A program made the position numbers and the translations under genes. From the NCBI GenBank assembly GCA_016875195.1, contig VGRY01000005.1, positions 51,263-115,262 of the forward strand: a stretch of DNA of 64,000 bases, written 5' to 3'. This DNA comes from Deltaproteobacteria bacterium. GTDB taxonomy: Bacteria; Desulfobacterota; BSN033; UBA1163. Shown piece by piece: positions 1 through 7,961 of the stretch; the first letter of the stretch is position 1; the number at the start of each line of letters is the position of its first letter. Under the pieces are notes generated by a model. It was not told the DNA's origin, made no database searches, and saw nothing but the letters and a program-made list of their open reading frames with translations.

Positions 1-513
1 GATAATATGGCTCAGAAGATGAAAGAGGGGGATAGGAGCCTGCCTGCTCCTCCTCTTAAGGAAGAGATAGCAAGTCCAAGGGAGATGGCGAAGGTAGAAG
101 CGCCTCTTCAGGAAGAAAAGAGAAAAGAACCTGAGAGGGTTGGAGCAGCCAGGCTGTCTCTTGAAAAAAAATCAGCCCGGGAAATAACTTTGAAAATCAG
201 TGACCGGGAGAAAGCCTATTCACAAGTTCAAGAGTTGGCAAAAAGAATGGGAGGCGAGGTGACTCGGGAGAATGTAGATGTCCTTCAGGCTTCTTTGCCT
301 GCATCTACCTATGCAGAATTTGAAAATGAATTGACCCAAATCGGTTCCCCTCCTGCAGCCCCTAAACCCATTGTTCCAAAAGGGATGAAGGATGATTTGA
401 AGCTTGCCGCCGGAAAGAGCAAGGAACAAGAGGAGAAAGGAAAAGAACTCTCCCAGCCAATGGCCTTGAAGGAAAATACTATTTCCATCCGCATCCACCT
501 CATCCTCGAATGA
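1..513 (+). CDS. DUF4349-like protein, C-terminal part (left-truncated)
   Basis: The frame is open to the left edge of the window, so the gene probably begins upstream; the ATG at base 7 has no room for a visible ribosome site. About 170 residues are seen. The first ~60 are charged and Lys/Glu/Pro rich and look like a linker. Then comes a segment with the pattern REITLKISDREKAYSQV, a conserved 'GGEV' and a 'LPASTYAEFENEL' stretch. This resembles the DUF4349 pattern (strand, helix, GG-x-V, then R/LP-x-x-x-F), found in membrane-anchored or anti-sigma-like proteins of unknown role. A second Lys/Glu-rich segment precedes the C-terminus. No membrane segment is visible in this part. The family assignment is by pattern only. 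Confidence 0.5.
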   Translation, partial: DNMAQKMKEGDRSLPAPPLKEEIASPREMAKVEAPLQEEKRKEPERVGAARLSLEKKSAREITLKISDREKAYSQVQELAKRMGGEVTRENVDVLQASLPASTYAEFENELTQIGSPPAAPKPIVPKGMKDDLKLAAGKSKEQEEKGKELSQPMALKENTISIRIHLILE

Positions 514-645
514 TACCCGATCTAATTGACTTGTCAGGACAATCCTTGTATAAATAATAGCAATTCACTCATTCTCATCTTATATCATCTCAGCGATCAG
601 GTATAATTATCATTTCTGATTCAGGATTATACCAGAAAGGGGGGC

Positions 646-1563
646 ATGATGGGACGAAAAGGGTTTGTGGGGGTGATACTGGTCGTCCTATTTGTTTTGA
701 CCTGCCCATACGACGGGTCAGCAGAAGAGCGTTATACGGTTAAACCAGGAGATTCCCTCTATTCGATTTCAAAATCATATGGCATCTCTATTGATGCTTT
801 AAAAGAGGCGAATAAGCTTGAGGGAAGTCATCTCAAACTGAATCAGGTTCTCTTCATCCCGAATCCTAAAAAGAAGCCGACCGAAAAGGCAGTCCGGAGG
901 GCCCAGCCCGAGACAGAACCCTACATCGTAAAAAATGGAGATAGCCTTTATGTCCTATCGAAGAAGACAGGGCTTTCGGTTCAAGAAATCAAGAGGATGA
1001 ACCAACTCCAAGCGGATGGACTCAAGACAGGACAACGACTCGTCCTGTCGAGAAAGCAGGAGACAAGAACAGAAGAGGTCGAGGAAATCGGTGATGGAGA
1101 GGAGATCAGAGAGAGTGATCTGGCCCAGGGAGAAGGTCAAGCAGTTTTGGAATCGCTTGGAAAATGGAAAGACACAGAAGAGAGGAGCCTGTTCATCAGG
1201 GTAGTTAAGAACTTTTTGGGAGTTCCTTACCGGTTAGGCGGTTCTACCCTTAAGGGGATCGATTGCTCAGCGTTTGTGAAAAAGATGTTTGAAATTTTTA
1301 ATGTTGAACTACCCAGGACTACCAGGGAACAGTTGCGAGTCGGTAAGAAAGTAAAGAGAGAAGAGCTTGAGGAGGGGGATGTCATTTTCTTCAAAACCCA
1401 AAGGGCAACCCGTACCCATGTGGGAATCTATATCGGCAACAATGAGTTCATCCACGCCTCCTATCGAAGCAAAGAGGTGAGGGTGGATAATCTGGACACC
1501 CCTTATTTTGACAAACGATTCATCAATGGGGTGCGCATCATCGAATTAGAGAAGGAGACTTAA
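646..1563 (+). CDS. LysM-LysM-NlpC/P60 cell wall hydrolase
   Basis: A secreted peptidoglycan endopeptidase of the NlpC/P60 class, 305 residues. A signal peptide (about residues 1-26) is followed by two LysM peptidoglycan-binding modules (about 30-72 and 93-134), each with the YxVKxGDSLYxxS signature. An acidic linker (about 138-178) leads to a C-terminal NlpC/P60 domain (about 183-300). Catalytic Cys207 lies in GIDCSAF, with His258 in THVGIYIG and His270 in EFIHAS as the other active-site residues. Family members cleave D-Glu-DAP bonds in stem peptides in the periplasm. A purine-rich AAAGGGGGG precedes the start; ATG 649 is an equally possible start. The stop lies 4 bases before the next gene, so they are probably cotranscribed. 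Confidence 0.9.
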   Translation: MMGRKGFVGVILVVLFVLTCPYDGSAEERYTVKPGDSLYSISKSYGISIDALKEANKLEGSHLKLNQVLFIPNPKKKPTEKAVRRAQPETEPYIVKNGDSLYVLSKKTGLSVQEIKRMNQLQADGLKTGQRLVLSRKQETRTEEVEEIGDGEEIRESDLAQGEGQAVLESLGKWKDTEERSLFIRVVKNFLGVPYRLGGSTLKGIDCSAFVKKMFEIFNVELPRTTREQLRVGKKVKREELEEGDVIFFKTQRATRTHVGIYIGNNEFIHASYRSKEVRVDNLDTPYFDKRFINGVRIIELEKET

Positions 1564-1567
1564 CATT

Positions 1568-2176
1568 ATGATTCTTGCCATCAATTCTAAAAATCCACAG
1601 TTGAGACTGGTCCGGAAGGTGGTTGAAGCACTGGAAGGAGGGGGAGTGATTGGATATCCTACTGACACTGTCTACGGAGTGGGTTGTGACCTTTTCAACC
1701 AGGAGGCAATCCAGAAGGTATACCGATTGAAAAAAATGGAGGGAAAGAAGCCACTCAGCTTCATCTGCTCCGACTTAAAGGACATCAGCCGTTATGCCTA
1801 TGTTTCCAATTATGCCTATAAGATGATGAAGAAACTGCTTCCCGGACCCTATACCTTTGTTTTGACGGCAACTAAACTTGTTCCCAAGATCGCCATGACC
1901 AAGCAGAATACCGTTGGCATCCGTATTCCGGACAATAAGATCTGCCTCAGTCTGGTCCGGGAACTGGGACATCCAATCATCAGCACAAGCGTTTATAAAC
2001 CTGACGAAAGTCTCTTCAATGATCCCGTCGAAATTGAAGATCGCTTCGCCAAACAGCTCGATCTGGTCATTGACGGTGGAGTGATTGTTGCCGAGCATTC
2101 CAGCATCATCGATCTCACCGGTGAATTCCCAAAAGTCATCAGAAAAGGGAAAGGGGATGTGAGTCTTTTTCAATAG
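1568..2176 (+). CDS. yciO: YciO-type YrdC/Sua5 domain protein
   Basis: A single-domain YrdC/Sua5 fold protein of 202 residues. It carries the PTDTVYGVG nucleotide-binding motif (31-39), the KKMEGKKPL basic loop (about 55-63), PGPYTFVL and NTVGIRIP. The end-to-end pattern, including the DPVEIEDRF...QVD/QLDLVIDGG stretch and a C-terminal KGKGDVSLF, follows E. coli YciO more closely than TsaC/TsaC2. The fold makes threonylcarbamoyl-AMP for tRNA t6A in TsaC. YciO-branch proteins are close relatives whose physiological role is less certain, so essential t6A synthesis should not be assumed. It starts 4 bases after the NlpC/P60 gene. Confidence 0.85.
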   Translation: MILAINSKNPQLRLVRKVVEALEGGGVIGYPTDTVYGVGCDLFNQEAIQKVYRLKKMEGKKPLSFICSDLKDISRYAYVSNYAYKMMKKLLPGPYTFVLTATKLVPKIAMTKQNTVGIRIPDNKICLSLVRELGHPIISTSVYKPDESLFNDPVEIEDRFAKQLDLVIDGGVIVAEHSSIIDLTGEFPKVIRKGKGDVSLFQ

Positions 2177-2203
2177 GAGACGATTCCCCCGAAGGAGGAG
2201 AAA

Positions 2204-2773
2204 ATGGGACGAAAGAGCCTTCCACCTACCACCTTACTCTTTCCCACGCCGGTTGTCCTGGTCACCTGCGTGGATCAAAAGGGAAGACCGAATATCATCA
2301 CCCTGGCATGGGCAGGAGTGGTCAATTCCGAACCTCCCATGATTGGCATCTCTGTCAGGCTGGAGCGCTATTCGTATGGTTGTATCAAAGAAATGGGAGA
2401 ATTTGTGGTCAATCTTCCCACGGAGAAGATGGTCAGAGGAGTTGATGCCTGCGGCATCGTATCAGGAAAAGGGACAGATAAATTCGAACTGACGGGGTGG
2501 AAAGCTATTCCTGCCGAGAAAGTGAAAACGCCATTGATTGACGAATCTCCGGTGCAAATGGAATGTAAAGTCAAACAGATTATCCCCCTCGGAAGCCACG
2601 ATCTCTTTCTTGGCGAAATCGTCGCTCTTCATGTGAAGGAGGAAATTGAGAAGGAGAAGGGCCGGATCGATATTTTGAAAGCCCTCCCAGTGGCTTTTTG
2701 TACGGGTGCGCGGGAGTACTGGAGCCTTGGAAAACCCCTCGGCCACTATGGTTTTACCAAAGGAAAACCATGA
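2204..2773 (+). CDS. flavin reductase-like FMN-binding protein
   Basis: A 189-residue split-barrel flavin-binding protein of the flavin reductase/flavoredoxin family. The N-terminus has TPVVLVTCVDQKGRPNI and the LAWAGVVNSEPPMIGIS stretch that lines the FMN site; the middle has GEFVVNLP. Anaerobe members bind FMN and pass electrons between ferredoxins or NAD(P)H and small acceptors in the cytoplasm. A strong ribosome site (GAAGGAGGAGAAA) precedes the ATG. The stop overlaps the start of the next gene (ATGA), so translation is coupled to the amidohydrolase. The substrate cannot be told from sequence. Confidence 0.85.
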   Translation: MGRKSLPPTTLLFPTPVVLVTCVDQKGRPNIITLAWAGVVNSEPPMIGISVRLERYSYGCIKEMGEFVVNLPTEKMVRGVDACGIVSGKGTDKFELTGWKAIPAEKVKTPLIDESPVQMECKVKQIIPLGSHDLFLGEIVALHVKEEIEKEKGRIDILKALPVAFCTGAREYWSLGKPLGHYGFTKGKP

Positions 2774-3612
2774 TCATTGACTGCCACACCCACATCTTCC
2801 CTGACGAAGTGAGAAAGAACAGGGAAACTTTCTGTCAAAGGGACAGAGCTTTTTCTTCCGTCTATACAAATCCCAAAGCCAGGCTCGTTGGAGCAGAGGA
2901 TTTGATTGCCTCGATGGATGAATCCGGGATCGAGCAATCCGTGATCTGTGGTTTCCCTTGGGGCGAACCGGAGCTTTGCGCTCTCCATAATCAATACCTG
3001 TTCGATTCTGCCTCGCGCTATCCCCACCGGTTGATCGTCTTCATTCTTCTCCTCTATTCAGACCCAGAATGGTCTGCCAAGGAACTGGAGCAAGGGATAA
3101 AGAACGGGGCAGAGGGAGTGGGGGAGATTGCTCTGTACGATCGAGAGATGACGGTTCGGGATATCGAAGTGATGAAACCGGTTTTTAAGGAGATGGAAAA
3201 ACGGAGGATTCCCATTCTTCTCCATACTAATGAACATCTCGGCCATTCCTATCCCGGTAAGGGTACGACTCCTCTTGAGATCTTCTACCAGTTTGCCCTT
3301 ACCTTTCCATCTCTTCCCATTCTACTGGCCCACTGGGGCGGAGGGTTTCCTTTCTATGAGTTGATGCCCGAAGTGGCAAAGGCGATGAAGAATGTCTATT
3401 ACGATACAGCCGCCTCTCCTTTTCTCTATTCGAAAAAGATCTATGGAGTTGCAAAAGAGGTCGTAGGTGTGGAGAAGATTATTTTCGGTTCGGACTATCC
3501 CTTGGTTCGTCCCTCAAGGTATTTTCAGGAACTGGAGGAATCCGGCCTTTCGAAAGAAGATCAAAAGAAAATCCTCGGCCTGAATTTCTTGAAATTACTT
3601 CGATCAAAATAA
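2770..3612 (+). CDS. amidohydrolase family 2 (TIM-barrel) protein
   Basis: A 280-residue metal-dependent hydrolase or decarboxylase of the amidohydrolase-2 (ACMSD-like) group. The metal ligands appear as HxH at residues 6 and 8 (DCHTHIF), a His in ILLHTNEH, a His in LAHWGGGF and the terminal Asp in IFGSDYP. The start at 2770 is chosen because it overlaps the preceding stop (ATGA) and begins directly at the HxH strand; an upstream in-frame start would add residues read out of the flavin reductase gene. Relatives act on cyclic amides, lactones or aromatic carboxylates. The exact substrate is unknown. It converges with the thioesterase gene only 5 bases away. Confidence 0.87.
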   Translation: MIIDCHTHIFPDEVRKNRETFCQRDRAFSSVYTNPKARLVGAEDLIASMDESGIEQSVICGFPWGEPELCALHNQYLFDSASRYPHRLIVFILLLYSDPEWSAKELEQGIKNGAEGVGEIALYDREMTVRDIEVMKPVFKEMEKRRIPILLHTNEHLGHSYPGKGTTPLEIFYQFALTFPSLPILLAHWGGGFPFYELMPEVAKAMKNVYYDTAASPFLYSKKIYGVAKEVVGVEKIIFGSDYPLVRPSRYFQELEESGLSKEDQKKILGLNFLKLLRSK

Positions 3613-3617
3613 ATTTC

Positions 3618-4019
3618 TTATGGTCCCTGCCTCACGAAACTAGAAGTGGCGGTTGCCAATAATATCCCATCTTCCTTTTTGAGGCTTGCCTTGGCTTTCA
3701 CCAATTTCTTATGGACTTCGGTGATTTCTCCCTGAATGAGAAGAGGCTGAAGAGTCGGGGTCGGATGTCTGAATCGGACTTCCAGTGATGCCGCAATCGC
3801 ATTGAATCCCAAATGATACACAAGATTGGCCATTGTCTCATCCAGAAGGGTTGAGATGATCCCGCCATGGACAACTCCATCCCACCCCTGGTAAGTAGGT
3901 TCAACCGTAAATTCGGTACGGATCGTCTGCTTCTCCTGGTCAACCTGAAACTTCATTTTTAATCCGTGCGGGTTTTTATCACCACACGCAAAACAGTAAC
4001 CATTGGATACGAATTCCAT
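3618..4019 (-). CDS. PaaI-type hotdog-fold acyl-CoA thioesterase
   Basis: A 133-residue single hotdog-domain protein. It has the N-terminal CFACGDKNPHGLKM segment typical of one PaaI branch. The catalytic-region helix HGGIISTLLDETMA holds the acidic residue used for thioester hydrolysis, and LEVRFRHPTP matches the following strand. The family hydrolyses acyl- or aryl-CoA thioesters in the cytoplasm and can free CoA trapped in catabolic intermediates. The start is supported by GGAGG five bases upstream. It lies downstream of, and in the same direction as, the second amidohydrolase gene, about 40 bases away, so the two may be one transcript. The acyl group is unknown. Confidence 0.87.
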   Translation of the reverse strand: MEFVSNGYCFACGDKNPHGLKMKFQVDQEKQTIRTEFTVEPTYQGWDGVVHGGIISTLLDETMANLVYHLGFNAIAASLEVRFRHPTPTLQPLLIQGEITEVHKKLVKAKASLKKEDGILLATATSSFVRQGP

Positions 4020-4059
4020 GATTTCCTCCAGTAGACTCGTTCAAGGGTGCCATGTTCTG

Positions 4060-4884
4060 TCATCCGAAGAGTATCTTTTCGGCATTTTTATACAGGATGG
4101 CTTCAATCGTACGATCTTTGAGCGGCAGGGATTTAATGGTTTCAACATTCTTTGCGATGCTGCCCGGCATGGTAGGCCAATCAGAGCCAAAAACCACCTT
4201 ATCGCTGTTCTTCTCAAGTTCCGGAAAGTAGTTGAGTAGATTTTGAGGCGGCAATCCCGTGATATCCATGTAAACATTTTTATGGAGGCGGGAGAGATAA
4301 AAACATTTGTCATACCAGAAACTCCGCCCACAGTGGGCCATGACGATTTTGAGGTCGGGGAAATCGACTGCCACATCGTCGAGGTGGATCGGATCACAAT
4401 ATTTCAGCCTTGTCCCTTTGAAGATAGACGTCCCGATGTGATAGAGCACCGGAATCCCCAACTCTTGAGCTTTGTGATAGAGTGGATAGAGCCTTGCTTC
4501 ATTGGGATAATAGAATTGATAAGAGGGAAGGAATTTTATACCTCTGACTCCCCCATTTTTAACCTGATCTTGAAGCCTCTCCACCATATCCCCATGGATG
4601 TTCGGGTTGATCGAGGTAAAGGGAAGGAGCATCTCCTGCCCCCGGCAAAATTCGATGACCACTTCTGTTGGGATGTTGGCGCTGGTAGCCGGGGCAACTT
4701 CAGCGAGGACGACCGCATACTTGACTCCCTGAGATTTTAAGTGAGAGACAACAAGCTCAGGACGCTGACTGTAGTCCTCTATCCTCGCATAGAACTCTGG
4801 ATTGAGAGACTCTAAGTAATTGCGCCAGGTAGGGTTTAGCAAATCTTTTCTGACATAATGGGTATGAAAATCGATGATATCCAT
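4060..4884 (-). CDS. amidohydrolase family 2 protein
   Basis: A 274-residue amidohydrolase-2 protein, distantly similar to the one at 2770-3612. The HxH metal site is at residues 7 and 9 (DFHTHY). Further ligands are His in VLYHIGT, His in VMAHCGRSF and Asp in FGSDWPTMPG. The same fold covers decarboxylases such as those acting on 4-oxalomesaconate or resorcylate and also lactonases. A GGGGGG purine tract precedes the start. It is divergent from the livH operon across a 245-base regulatory region and leads into the thioesterase gene, suggesting a role next to CoA-thioester catabolism. The substrate is not assignable. Confidence 0.85.
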   Translation of the reverse strand: MDIIDFHTHYVRKDLLNPTWRNYLESLNPEFYARIEDYSQRPELVVSHLKSQGVKYAVVLAEVAPATSANIPTEVVIEFCRGQEMLLPFTSINPNIHGDMVERLQDQVKNGGVRGIKFLPSYQFYYPNEARLYPLYHKAQELGIPVLYHIGTSIFKGTRLKYCDPIHLDDVAVDFPDLKIVMAHCGRSFWYDKCFYLSRLHKNVYMDITGLPPQNLLNYFPELEKNSDKVVFGSDWPTMPGSIAKNVETIKSLPLKDRTIEAILYKNAEKILFG

Positions 4885-4930
4885 ATTGGGTTCCCCCCGT
4901 TTAATAAGGTTTTTAAATCATAGAAAAAAC

Positions 4931-4984
4931 TTCATTCAACACCGGACAAATTATCTTGACACGTTGAATGAATCATAATAAAAT
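4931..4984 (+). promoter_or_regulatory. sigma-70 promoter with inverted-repeat operator for livHMGF
   Basis: A perfect -35 TTGACA (4956-4961), a 17-base spacer and TAAAAT as -10 (4979-4984) point toward livH. A perfect 10-base inverted repeat, TTCATTCAAC (4931-4940) and GTTGAATGAA (4963-4972), flanks the -35 and reaches into the spacer, which is where a repressor operator would sit. The regulator is not identified. Confidence 0.7.
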
Positions 4985-5063
4985 CCATCCTAATTTTCAA
5001 CCAAACCTAATATCCATTAATAATGCGTCAATTAAGCGGGGAAGAATTGGGCCTCCCTATTTA

Positions 5064-5085
5064 GGGCGACTAAAGTCGCCCCTAC
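5064..5085. repeat. GTAGGG/CCCTAC-type extragenic palindrome
   Basis: GGGCGACTAAAGTCGCCC is a near-perfect hairpin (GGGCGACT/AGTCGCCC) followed by CTACC. It belongs with similar hairpins in this window that share a CCCTAC edge but differ in core. It lies in the leader of the liv operon, about 45 bases before livH. Confidence 0.7.
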
Positions 5086-5129
5086 CCCGTAACACTCACG
5101 CGTTAATATCCATCAAAGGGGTGACCTCT

Positions 5130-6014
5130 GTGGAAGTTCTTGTTTATGGGGTGGTCAATGGAATGACCTTTGTTCTGATGGCTGTTGGTTTTTCTTTTGT
5201 TTATGGCATCAGTCGGTTGCCCAACTTTGCCCATGGGGCTTTATATGTCGTCACAGGATTTATTACATGGAGCTTCATTAATAACGCAGGCCTTCCCTAT
5301 TGGTTGAGCGTTATTTTATCCCTCCTCATCGTCTCTCTGGCTGGGATGGCGATCTATCAGTTCGTCATGATTCGGGTCAGAGGGATGCCCATCTCAGAGA
5401 TCATCGTCTCCTTTGCAATTGCTCTGGCAATTCTTGAGGGGTTGAGGCTTCAAGGAATCGGGGGATTCAAAGGCTTTATTGGTCCGGGATATGTTTTGCC
5501 ACGATTTATGGATGGGGTCGTCCAAACCGCCTGGTTGACCATCGATCTTCAACGGGTTTTAATTATCGGTGTCGGAGTGATCTTTCTCAGTTTCATGTGG
5601 TTGTTTACCCATTATCATAAGATTGGACTTTCCCTTCGAGCAATGGCCCAGCATGAAAGGGCCGCCTTAATGCTCGGCATTAACTCGGATCGCATGGCGA
5701 ATATTGCATTGGGCATAGGTTCAGCCTTAGCTGGATTAGCCGCGATTACGATTATGCCCCTGGGCAATGTCAATTGTGAATCAGGATACAGCGTCCTGAG
5801 CAATGCGATCGCCGTATGTGTCATCGGAGGCTTGGGAAGCTGGATGGGGACGATATTGGCGGCTCTCATCTTAGGCCTTGCCACCACCATCATGTCTGCC
5901 CTTGGTGGGACCATGTGGAATAATGTGCTCGTCTTTGGTCTTATTATTTTGATTCTGATCCTGAGACCTTCAGGCCTTTTTGGGAGACAGAAAGAATTGG
6001 AGGAAAGAGTTTAA
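5130..6014 (+). CDS. livH: branched-chain amino acid-type ABC permease LivH (cluster 1)
   Basis: Inner-membrane permease of the LivH family, 294 residues, about 8 hydrophobic segments. The SRLPNFAHGALYV segment near the N-terminus and the C-terminal RPSGLFGRQKELEERV are shared almost exactly with the paralogue at 18392. The start is set at GTG 5130: it aligns with the paralogue start and has AAAGGGG eight bases upstream. A longer reading from 4968 would translate promoter and palindrome DNA. Such permeases pair with LivM and import amino acids, amides or small organic/aromatic acids. Adjacent ligases favour an organic acid, but that is inference. A TTCGAA-rich repeat separates it from livM. 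Confidence 0.88.
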   Translation: MEVLVYGVVNGMTFVLMAVGFSFVYGISRLPNFAHGALYVVTGFITWSFINNAGLPYWLSVILSLLIVSLAGMAIYQFVMIRVRGMPISEIIVSFAIALAILEGLRLQGIGGFKGFIGPGYVLPRFMDGVVQTAWLTIDLQRVLIIGVGVIFLSFMWLFTHYHKIGLSLRAMAQHERAALMLGINSDRMANIALGIGSALAGLAAITIMPLGNVNCESGYSVLSNAIAVCVIGGLGSWMGTILAALILGLATTIMSALGGTMWNNVLVFGLIILILILRPSGLFGRQKELEERV

Positions 6015-6020
6015 AAACAG

Positions 6021-6152
6021 AAATTCGAAGCACGAAATTCGAATTTCGAAACAAATTCGAAATACTTAAATTTTCAAAAAAGTTTGGGTCATTCGAATTT
6101 TGGTCATTCGAATTTGTTTCGGATTTCGGTATTCGAATTTCGAATTTAAATT
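6021..6152. repeat. TTCGAA-rich operon-junction repeat, copy 1
   Basis: An AT-rich imperfect inverted repeat between livH and livM. The left arm has GAAGCACGAAATTCG and CGAAACAAATTCG; the right arm has CATTCGAATTTGTTTCGG and ATTCGAATTTCG, which are roughly its reverse complement. The centre holds TTTGGGTCATTC. Six further copies occur between 14.4 and 26 kb, all between co-directional genes. Confidence 0.85.
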
Positions 6153-6164
6153 TGGATTGAACTC

Positions 6165-7190
6165 ATGGATAAAAATTTGGCCACTGCAGAGAAACGAAAA
6201 GAGAGACTCGATCGTGGAATTAAAGCCCGAACCGAAGGTCTTTATGCGATCCAATCGTGGCGCGAGATACTCTATCTGGTAGCACCCCGGGCAAGTTTGA
6301 TCATTGGCTTGCTCGTTCTGCCTTTGATCTTGCCCGGTCTTTACTGGCAAAGGGTCTTAGCCCTGGCAGGGGTTTATGCCCTGTTGGCTATCTCCTTTGA
6401 CTTCCTGGCTGAGCGAGTGGGCCTGGTCTGCATTGGCGGGGCCTTTATGATCGGAGTGGGTGGCTACCTTTCCGGAGCGCTCAACTATTATTTTAAGTTG
6501 CCGATCTATCTGACGATGACCATTGGCACCTTTGGCGGAGCACTCTTTTGTACGTTGCTCTGGCTTCCCTGTTTGCCCCTTCGAGGCATCTACTTTGCAG
6601 TGGTCACATTCATGTTTCCGTTTTTAGCCACGAGCATCATCGTGGCAGGAAATCTTTTTGAAGGCACTGAGGGATTGAGCCCTGTGGCAGGTTTTCCCAA
6701 TACCTGGGTCGGTATCTACCTGATCATGGTCGTTCTTCTTCTCTCCATCTTCGGCCTGAGAAGGCTATGCGGGGAAGACATCGGGGTGGTGTTTGCCGGA
6801 ATCAAGGACAATGACCAGGCAGTCATTGCCTCTGCTATTAACGTGACTCGTGTCAAGGTCTATGCCCTCTATATTGCCAGCGTGATCGGATGTTTTGCCG
6901 GTTCATTTGTGGCCCATTTTTCAGGTTTTGTGGGAGTATCCCTCTTCGTCGTTGACTTTTCAATCATGCCCATCTCGGCCTGCATCATGGGAGGGCCCGG
7001 GACTTTGGCCGGTCCTGCTCTGGGCGCGCTCATTCTCGCTCCCCTCTCTGAGTTACTCCGGGGATTTGGTCAGGTACGTGTGGTCCTCTACTGCGTGGTA
7101 CTCATCGGGTTCATTCTGTTTAAACCGGAAGGATTACTCAATTGGGCTGCCCGGAAATACCATCAGATTGAACATTGGGTCAAGGTGTGA
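6165..7190 (+). CDS. livM: branched-chain-type ABC permease LivM (cluster 1)
   Basis: Inner-membrane permease of the LivM family, 341 residues with about 9-10 membrane segments after a charged cytoplasmic N-terminus. It keeps the family's central features: an AERVGLVCIGGAF segment, LPLRGIYFAVVT, and a cytoplasmic loop with VFAGIKDNDQAV that contacts the ATPases. Length and sequence match the paralogue at 17209-18234, including the unusual shared start MDKNxATAEKRKERLDRGIK. It follows livH after a repeat element and leads directly into livG, 6 bases apart. Confidence 0.9.
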   Translation: MDKNLATAEKRKERLDRGIKARTEGLYAIQSWREILYLVAPRASLIIGLLVLPLILPGLYWQRVLALAGVYALLAISFDFLAERVGLVCIGGAFMIGVGGYLSGALNYYFKLPIYLTMTIGTFGGALFCTLLWLPCLPLRGIYFAVVTFMFPFLATSIIVAGNLFEGTEGLSPVAGFPNTWVGIYLIMVVLLLSIFGLRRLCGEDIGVVFAGIKDNDQAVIASAINVTRVKVYALYIASVIGCFAGSFVAHFSGFVGVSLFVVDFSIMPISACIMGGPGTLAGPALGALILAPLSELLRGFGQVRVVLYCVVLIGFILFKPEGLLNWAARKYHQIEHWVKV

Positions 7191-7196
7191 AGATAG

Positions 7197-7961
7197 ATGG
7201 AAGAACCGAAAAAAACGATCATTAAGGTCGTGAATCTGAGTAAATCGTTTGGCGGGGTAAAAGCGCTTCGTAACGTCTCCTTTGATCTGCTTGAGGGAGA
7301 AGTGCTCGGGATCATCGGGCCCAATGGCTCAGGCAAGACCACAATGGTCAACACCATCACAGGCTTTGTAAAACCGGAATCAGGAGATGTCTTTTTCAAA
7401 GACATCAGACTGACAGGACTTCCCCCCTATCAAATTGCAGACCTCGGGGTGGCAAGAACATTTCAGGTGGTCCGGCCCTTTCTCAGCCTGAGATCGTTTA
7501 AAAACCTCATCGTCCCCCTCTGGTCACCGAGGGCTCGCCGGTTCGCAGGAAGCCGTGGCGGAGATAGGGATGCGGTGGCCATCGATCTGCTTGAAGAAGT
7601 AGGATTCGAGAGAGATGCCTATGTTCCCTATAAGGCGGCCTCTGCACTTCCTCTGGGTTACTTGAAGCGGCTCGAGCTCGCTCGATGTCTCGCTCTGCGG
7701 CCTGAAGTCATCATCTGCGATGAAGTCTTTTCAGGGCTGAGCATGAGCGAGATTGCCAGCATGGTTCCATTGATTGAGAGGCTGCGGATGAGAGGGGTCA
7801 CCATAATCATGATCGAACACAGGCTGAGGGAACTTTTCAGCGTAGCGAATAAAGTGATCGTTTTAAATTTTGGCGAGAAATTGGCTGAAGGGAAACCTGA
7901 TCAGGTGATGCAGGATGAGAAAGTGAGACGGGCCTACCTCGGGGAGGAGATAAAATTGTGA
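7197..7961 (+). CDS. livG: ABC transporter ATPase LivG (cluster 1)
   Basis: Cytoplasmic ATPase of a Liv-type importer, 254 residues. Walker A is GPNGSGKTT (41-49) and Walker B is EVIICDE. The signature region reads LPLGYLKRLELARCLAL rather than the usual LSGGQ or LPYGQQRRLE. The D-loop segment is VFSGLSMSE in place of PAAGMNPxE. Both changes recur in the cluster 2 LivG, so they mark a subfamily rather than damage. It pairs with LivF to drive the LivHM channel. The stop overlaps the livF start by four bases. Confidence 0.9.
   Translation: MEEPKKTIIKVVNLSKSFGGVKALRNVSFDLLEGEVLGIIGPNGSGKTTMVNTITGFVKPESGDVFFKDIRLTGLPPYQIADLGVARTFQVVRPFLSLRSFKNLIVPLWSPRARRFAGSRGGDRDAVAIDLLEEVGFERDAYVPYKAASALPLGYLKRLELARCLALRPEVIICDEVFSGLSMSEIASMVPLIERLRMRGVTIIMIEHRLRELFSVANKVIVLNFGEKLAEGKPDQVMQDEKVRRAYLGEEIKL

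Noticed and set aside
1568..2176. Calling this gene tsaC (t6A synthesis)
   Set aside because: Motif spacing and C-terminus follow the YciO branch; TsaC function should not be assumed.
4968..5129. Longer LivH start at ATG 4968
   Set aside because: The extra 54 residues are translated from the promoter and a palindrome and have no counterpart in the paralogue.
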